A stretch of DNA of 64,000 nucleotides, taken from Parvibaculum sp. Lineage in GTDB: Bacteria > Pseudomonadota > Alphaproteobacteria > Parvibaculales > Parvibaculaceae. Positions 60,162 through 64,000 of the stretch are shown here, piece after piece. The position numbers and the translations under genes are program-made. The notes under the pieces were generated by a model that made no database searches, was not told the origin of the DNA, and was given only the letters and a program-made list of their open reading frames with translations. The stretch spans positions 395,392 through 459,391 of the forward strand of contig NZNS01000010.1 in the NCBI GenBank assembly GCA_002694985.1. The letters are read 5' to 3'. The stretch's first letter is position 1; each line of letters starts with the position of its first letter.

Positions 60162-60947
60162 TTGGGCAGCATTGTCCGTTTTCCCGGCGATCTCATCACC
60201 GAACATGACAGGCGACGGCTGACATCCGCCGCAGAGGGGTCTCCATTCGATCTCGAATTCCGCAAGAATGCGCAAGGCGTCCTCGTCTCTTATCTGACGC
60301 GTTGCGGGCATCTGCGCCCAAGCTTTCGCCTTCGGAAATCACCGGAAGGCTGGGAAGCGATTTCGATGGGAGCAGACGATGCAGGCGTCGTCGCCGCGAG
60401 CGGACGCAGTCCGGAAGATCTCTTTCGCGCGCTTCTCCCCTCGTCTGAAAAAACTGAAGAAAACAAATACACGGGAGGATCGAATGAACATCATGGCGCG
60501 CATCGCGAAACCGGAAGATCTGGGACTGGACCCGGCGCGACTGTCGAACATCACCAACTACTTCCAATCCTATGTAGACCGGGAAAAAATCGCCGGGTTC
60601 TCGACACTGATCTCGCGCCACGGCGAGATCGCGCATTTCGAGACGGCCGGGCAGCGCGATCGCGAGCGCGCCCTTCCGATGGAGAAGGATACGATTTTCC
60701 GCATTTATTCGATGACGAAGCCGATCACGAGCCTCGCATTGATGATGCTCTACGAAGAAGGTCACTTCCAGCTTACGCACCCCGTCTCTCGCTACATCCC
60801 CGAATTCAAGGAGCTCAAGGTCTGGGCGGGCGGCACGGCGGAGAAATACGAGACGAAGCCCTGCGAGCGCGAGATGACGATCCGCGACCTGCTCACGCAT
60901 ACGTCGGGCCTTACCTACGGCTTCATGTACGAACATCCCGTAGATGA
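60162..60947 (+). other. Out-of-frame coding-like segment overlapping the next hydrolase
   Basis: A TTG at 60162 with AGGGG eight bases upstream opens a frame reading GSIVRFPGDLITEHDRRRLTS, EFRKNAQGVLVSYLTRCGHL and RSPEDLFRALLPSSEKTEEN. It looks protein-like for about 110 codons, to near 60483. It then has no stop until 60947 and runs out of frame through the hydrolase gene, which is not credible. Likely explanations are a small real gene that lost its stop by a frameshift, or chance. Confidence 0.3.
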
Positions 60948-61725
60948 GCTCTATCGCAAGGCAGGCATCGAGGGCGCAAACACGGTCGGCCTCACACTCA
61001 AGGAAACGGTTCAGGCGCTGGCGAATATTCCCCTGCTCTTTTCGCCCGGCTCGCACTGGAACTATTCGGTTGCCACGGATGTCTGCGGCTATCTTGTGGA
61101 GGTTCTCTCGGGCCGTCCGCTCGACGAATTTCTCGCTTCGCGTATTTTCGCGCCGCTCGGCATGAACGATACGGGCTTCTTCGTACCGAAAGACAAGCTC
61201 GACCGGTTCGCCACCAATTATTTTCGCGATCCGAGGACAGGCAAATCCGGCATCATGGATATGGGCGACGAGACAAGCTCCTATGCCAGCCCGCCGCGTT
61301 TCCTGTCCGGTGGCGGCGGCCTCACCTCCACCATCGCGGACTATTGGCGCTTCTGCCAGATGTTGCTCAATGGCGGAGAGCTTGAAGACGTGCGCCTCTG
61401 CTCGCCCAAGACCATCGAATTCATGACCATGAACCATCTGCCGGGCGGGCAGACGATGAAGCAGATGTCGATTTCGGCTTTCAGCGAGCTGGCGGCGGAA
61501 GGCGCGGGCTTCGGTCTTGGCTTTCAGGTTCTGCTGGACCCCGCCGAATCCCAGGCCATCGGGTCGGTGGGCAATTTCTCCTGGGGCGGTGCCGCATCGA
61601 CTTATTTCTGGATCGATCCGGAGGAGGATCTGATAGCGATCTTCATGACGCAACTCTATCCCTCCTCCACCTACCCGCTTCGGCCGCAGCTTCAGCAGCT
61701 CGTCTACGGCGCCGTGATCGAGTAA
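60484..61725 (+). CDS. Serine hydrolase of the beta-lactamase fold (esterase EstB-like)
   Basis: 413 residues from ATG 60484 (GGGAGG just upstream). SxxK is SMTK (76-79) in FRIYSMTKPITSLALMMLYEEG (core YSMTKPITS), LLTHTSGLTYGF, YSV in HWNYSVATDVCGYLVE, and a late WGGAASTYFWIDPEED. These are features of EstB/beta-lactamase class C esterases. Possible roles are ester or lactone hydrolysis. It is followed nine bases later by an EamA transporter. Confidence 0.88.
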   Translation: MNIMARIAKPEDLGLDPARLSNITNYFQSYVDREKIAGFSTLISRHGEIAHFETAGQRDRERALPMEKDTIFRIYSMTKPITSLALMMLYEEGHFQLTHPVSRYIPEFKELKVWAGGTAEKYETKPCEREMTIRDLLTHTSGLTYGFMYEHPVDELYRKAGIEGANTVGLTLKETVQALANIPLLFSPGSHWNYSVATDVCGYLVEVLSGRPLDEFLASRIFAPLGMNDTGFFVPKDKLDRFATNYFRDPRTGKSGIMDMGDETSSYASPPRFLSGGGGLTSTIADYWRFCQMLLNGGELEDVRLCSPKTIEFMTMNHLPGGQTMKQMSISAFSELAAEGAGFGLGFQVLLDPAESQAIGSVGNFSWGGAASTYFWIDPEEDLIAIFMTQLYPSSTYPLRPQLQQLVYGAVIE

Positions 61726-61734
61726 CCACTCATC

Positions 61735-62640
61735 GTGCCCCTCTGGATCCCACTGACAATTGCGGCTGCCTTCCTGCAGAACCTGCGCTCGACACTGCAG
61801 AAGCAACTTACCGGGCAGATGTCGGCCATCGGCGCGACTTACGTCCGCTTTGTCTATGGGCTGCCGGTAGCGGCGCTCTATCTCTGCGGGCTTACCGCCT
61901 TCTCGGATGCGGCATTGCCCCAGCCAAACCCGTCTTTTCTGCTTTATGCCGTGATCGGCGGCATCGCACAGATATGGGGAACGGTGCTGCTCGTCGCGCT
62001 CTTCGCCTATCGGAACTTCGCGGTGGGAACGACCTATTCGAAGACGGAGACGATCCAGACGGCGCTTTTCGGCATCATCGTGCTGGGTGACCATCTCAGC
62101 CTCGGCGCTTTCGCGGCAATCCTTATTTCGCTTGCGGGCGTCGTCGCCATTTCCATTGCACAGTCCCACCTCACGCTGGGCACTTTCTGGCGCTCGCTCG
62201 GCGACCGCCCGATGCTGATGGGAATTGGGTCGGGCGCATGCTACGGCATCGCCGCCGTCTGCTACCGCGCGGCATCGCTGTCACTGGAGGAACCGGATTT
62301 CCTTCTCTCAGCAGGCTACACACTCGCCACTGTCCTTCTCATTCAGACTGCAGCCATGACCATCTGGCTTTATCTGCGCCATCGCAACGAGCTCGCCGCC
62401 TCGTTTCGCACATGGCGCATCGGCAGCCTTGTCGGCCTCGCTGGCGCACTTGCGTCGATGGGCTGGTTCACGGCGATGACGATCCAGAATGCGGCCTATG
62501 TGCGCGCACTCGGCCAGATCGAACTCGTCTTCACCTTTGCCTCCTCGCACTTTCTTTTTCGTGAGAAAACGAATGCCCTCGAACTCACAGGCATAGGGCT
62601 CGTGATCGGCGGTATCCTGCTGCTTATTTTTGTTCGCTAG
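61735..62640 (+). CDS. DMT/EamA family transporter
   Basis: 301 residues from GTG 61735; no strong ribosome site. Ten hydrophobic segments in two EamA halves, with YSKTETIQTALFGIIVLGDHLSLGAFAAILISLAGV in the first and FTFASSHFLFREKTNALELTGIGLVIGGILLL in the second (core SHFLFREKTNALELTGIGL). Such transporters export metabolites or small drugs. The close gap to the hydrolase gene suggests an operon. Confidence 0.87.
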   Translation: MPLWIPLTIAAAFLQNLRSTLQKQLTGQMSAIGATYVRFVYGLPVAALYLCGLTAFSDAALPQPNPSFLLYAVIGGIAQIWGTVLLVALFAYRNFAVGTTYSKTETIQTALFGIIVLGDHLSLGAFAAILISLAGVVAISIAQSHLTLGTFWRSLGDRPMLMGIGSGACYGIAAVCYRAASLSLEEPDFLLSAGYTLATVLLIQTAAMTIWLYLRHRNELAASFRTWRIGSLVGLAGALASMGWFTAMTIQNAAYVRALGQIELVFTFASSHFLFREKTNALELTGIGLVIGGILLLIFVR

Positions 62641-62656
62641 GGTTTGTGCCCCTCGT

Positions 62657-62685
62657 CCCGGGGCACGGCTTGCGCCGGCCCCGGG
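62657..62685. terminator. Very strong hairpin after the EamA gene
   Basis: CCCGGGGC (62657-62664) pairs with GCCCCGGG (62678-62685), with inner CGGC/GCCG and loop TTGC and one bulged A. It lies 17 bases after the EamA stop. No T-run follows; it could terminate, stabilise the RNA 3' end, or be part of a repeat family. Confidence 0.45.
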
Positions 62686-63297
62686 AATTAGGTGGCCGCG
62701 GAAAGCCGAGCTGCCGCAGCGTGGGGGGCAAGGGGTCGCTGGCAACTCTTCCGCCACCACCGCCGGACGCGCTGGAAGTGCGCGCCGAGGTGGGTGCCGG
62801 GTGCGAATGCCATGGTGGTAAGGGACGCTCCACCGCGAACATTCGCATCTGACAGTTAGTCTTTATCAGCCTGGAACAGCTATCTGATTTTGTCCGGGGG
62901 GCTATGGGGCATCAGACCGGACGCAACCCGACATAACGACAATAGAACAGAGACCCCTTCCAGAAAAGAAGATTCGTCCGTAGACGCACGATTCTATCCA
63001 GCCTGTCCCGATGCGGCACAAACTCCGATACACGACGTTATAAATGCCTTCAAAATGTACGTTCTCTAATGGCGAACATCATCCGTCATAGTCGTGCGGT
63101 GTATGACGCCGGCCCGCGGAGAATATCTGCCGGCAAAGATTTAGAGAGGTCGAGGCCAGTAATTTCCGCCCCGAAACAGCTCTCTTTCGGTCTCACATGA
63201 ATTTGTCTCGACCGCATAGCGCTCTACGACACGGCTTTTCCTCCCTGCTCTGTTTGCCGGGCTTTGAGGAAAGCGTGCTATATCGCGGAGAGTTGCT
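62686..63297. other. Intergenic region without a gene
   Basis: About 610 bases with no convincing open frame in either strand. The first 150 bases are GC-rich; 62850-63280 is lower in GC and has more T/A. The short frames found (near 62630-62850) have non-coding composition. It includes the 3' side of the dioxygenase gene's neighbourhood, but no promoter is assigned because that gene is read leftwards. Confidence 0.5.
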
Positions 63298-64000
63298 CTA
63301 CTGAAGCGCTACACCGCCAATCGTGATGCGGTGCATCAGGCGCTTTTCACCGTGATAGTCGTTCACCGCAAAATGCCACGTCGCGCGATTGTCCCAGAAG
63401 GCGACCGAGCCTTCACGCCACTCGAACCGGCAGGTGAATTCCGGGCTTACGGCATGGGCATACAGATAGTCCAGGAGGGGTTTGCTCTCCGCCCACGTCC
63501 AGCCCTCGAAATGGGTCGTGAAGGCGGCATTTACGTAAAGCGCCTTCCGCCCGCTCAGCGGATGCGTGATGACGACCGGGTGTACCGCCTCGCCGACCAT
63601 GTTCTCGCCCTTGAAGCCCGAAGCCTGATCGCTGGACTTGTAGGCACCCGCGGCACCGAAAACATGTGCGTTCGAATGCACGGCCTTCAAGCCTTCGAGC
63701 GTTTTCTTGAGCCCATCCGACAGGCCCTCATAGGCTTTGTACATATCGGCGAAGAGCGTATCGCCGCCTGTCTCCGGCAATTCCCGGGCAACAAGGATTG
63801 ACCCCATCGCAGGCGCGGCATCATAGGAATGGTCGGTGTGCCAGCCGCCGCCGATATTCACCTTCTGCTCCTTCTCCTTCCGCACTTCTGCAATTTCGGG
63901 GTATTCGCCATTAGCGGGGAAGAACTTGTTGATTTCGATCTCACCCAAGCGGCGCGCAAAGGCAATGTGTTCTTCTGGCGTCAGCGTCTGGTCACGGAAA
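63298..64000 (-). CDS. TauD/TfdA family 2-oxoglutarate-dependent dioxygenase (5' end cut off)
   Basis: The frame runs through the right edge; the visible part starts FRDQTLTPEEHIAFARRLGEIEI, where FRDQ..TPEEHIAFARR is the TauD start region. Iron ligands: HxD in GGGWHTDHSY and a distal His in LMHRITIGG with the 2-oxoglutarate-binding Arg. Other pieces: YVNAAFTTHFEGW and GSVAFWDNRATWHFAVNDY. These enzymes hydroxylate taurine, alkylsulfates, 2,4-D-like substrates and others; the substrate here is unknown. At least 234 residues are in the window. Confidence 0.9.
   Translation of the reverse strand, partial: FRDQTLTPEEHIAFARRLGEIEINKFFPANGEYPEIAEVRKEKEQKVNIGGGWHTDHSYDAAPAMGSILVARELPETGGDTLFADMYKAYEGLSDGLKKTLEGLKAVHSNAHVFGAAGAYKSSDQASGFKGENMVGEAVHPVVITHPLSGRKALYVNAAFTTHFEGWTWAESKPLLDYLYAHAVSPEFTCRFEWREGSVAFWDNRATWHFAVNDYHGEKRLMHRITIGGVALQ

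Noticed and set aside
60196..62169. Minus-strand frame of 657 codons opposite the serine hydrolase and EamA genes
   Set aside because: No domain; spans two well-supported plus-strand genes.
62641..63297. tmRNA, RNase P RNA or SRP RNA in the large gap
   Set aside because: The conserved core sequences of these RNAs were looked for by eye and not seen.

Overview
The window looks like chromosome from a GC-rich alphaproteobacterium. The evidence is a gene-transfer-agent head cluster, a MucR/Ros regulator, DUF2849 and DUF934 around a sulfite reductase, a DUF5330 protein, a DUF6456 protein beside a DnaA domain IV-like protein, a phasin gene, and many GTG/TTG starts. The gene content resembles Parvibaculum or a related family; that genus guess is inference from memory and not a search result. 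No tRNA, rRNA, CRISPR array or insertion sequence was found.

Layout. 1-4404 (minus strand): start of a gene-transfer-agent-like cluster (small terminase, large terminase, portal, small membrane protein, prohead protease cut by the window edge), with a plus-strand membrane ORF nested in it and a terminator plus palindromic repeat before the protease. 4550-12948: housekeeping block (Nudix hydrolase, PiT phosphate transporter, DUF2177, YcgN, class A penicillin-binding protein, Uup-type ABC-F, DUF1214/DUF1254 pair). 13047-17516: a four-gene ATGA-coupled ABC uptake operon with an unexpected DUF4153 membrane protein as second gene. 17726-20262: assimilatory sulfite/nitrite reductase operon. 20411-25576: phasin with two spaced dyads, D-amino-acid dehydrogenase, MscS channel, release factor 3, and a small ORF ending in 29-bp tandem repeats. 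25674-27174: MerR regulator with a divergent CDF metal exporter, then DUF1491.

27399-36909 is rich in small and poorly known genes: a lipoprotein, DUF5330, SufE, the DUF6456/DnaA-domain-IV pair divergent from an XRE regulator, a PAS_5 gene with no normal start codon, MucR, and a RelE-like toxin overlapping a long XRE antitoxin. 36928-43970 holds a saccharopine-dehydrogenase-like enzyme, an ABC-2 exporter, two divergent citrate synthase homologues (one fused to a MerR-type helix-turn-helix, with two dyads between them), and a hybrid CBS/histidine kinase.

44065-64000 is lipid and xenobiotic flavoured: SDR-like protein, two paralogous MFS exporters flanking a Baeyer-Villiger-type monooxygenase, a CPA1 antiporter, crotonase and acyl-CoA synthetase diverging from a palindrome-rich promoter, OmpA-like protein, MaoC hydratase, MsrB, prolyl oligopeptidase, IclR regulator, two beta-lactamase-fold serine hydrolases, an EamA transporter and, at the right edge, a TauD/TfdA dioxygenase. 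The strongest candidates for something undescribed are the HTH-citrate synthase with its operator array, the DUF4153 protein inside the ABC operon, and the DnaA-domain-IV/DUF6456 and long-antitoxin modules.
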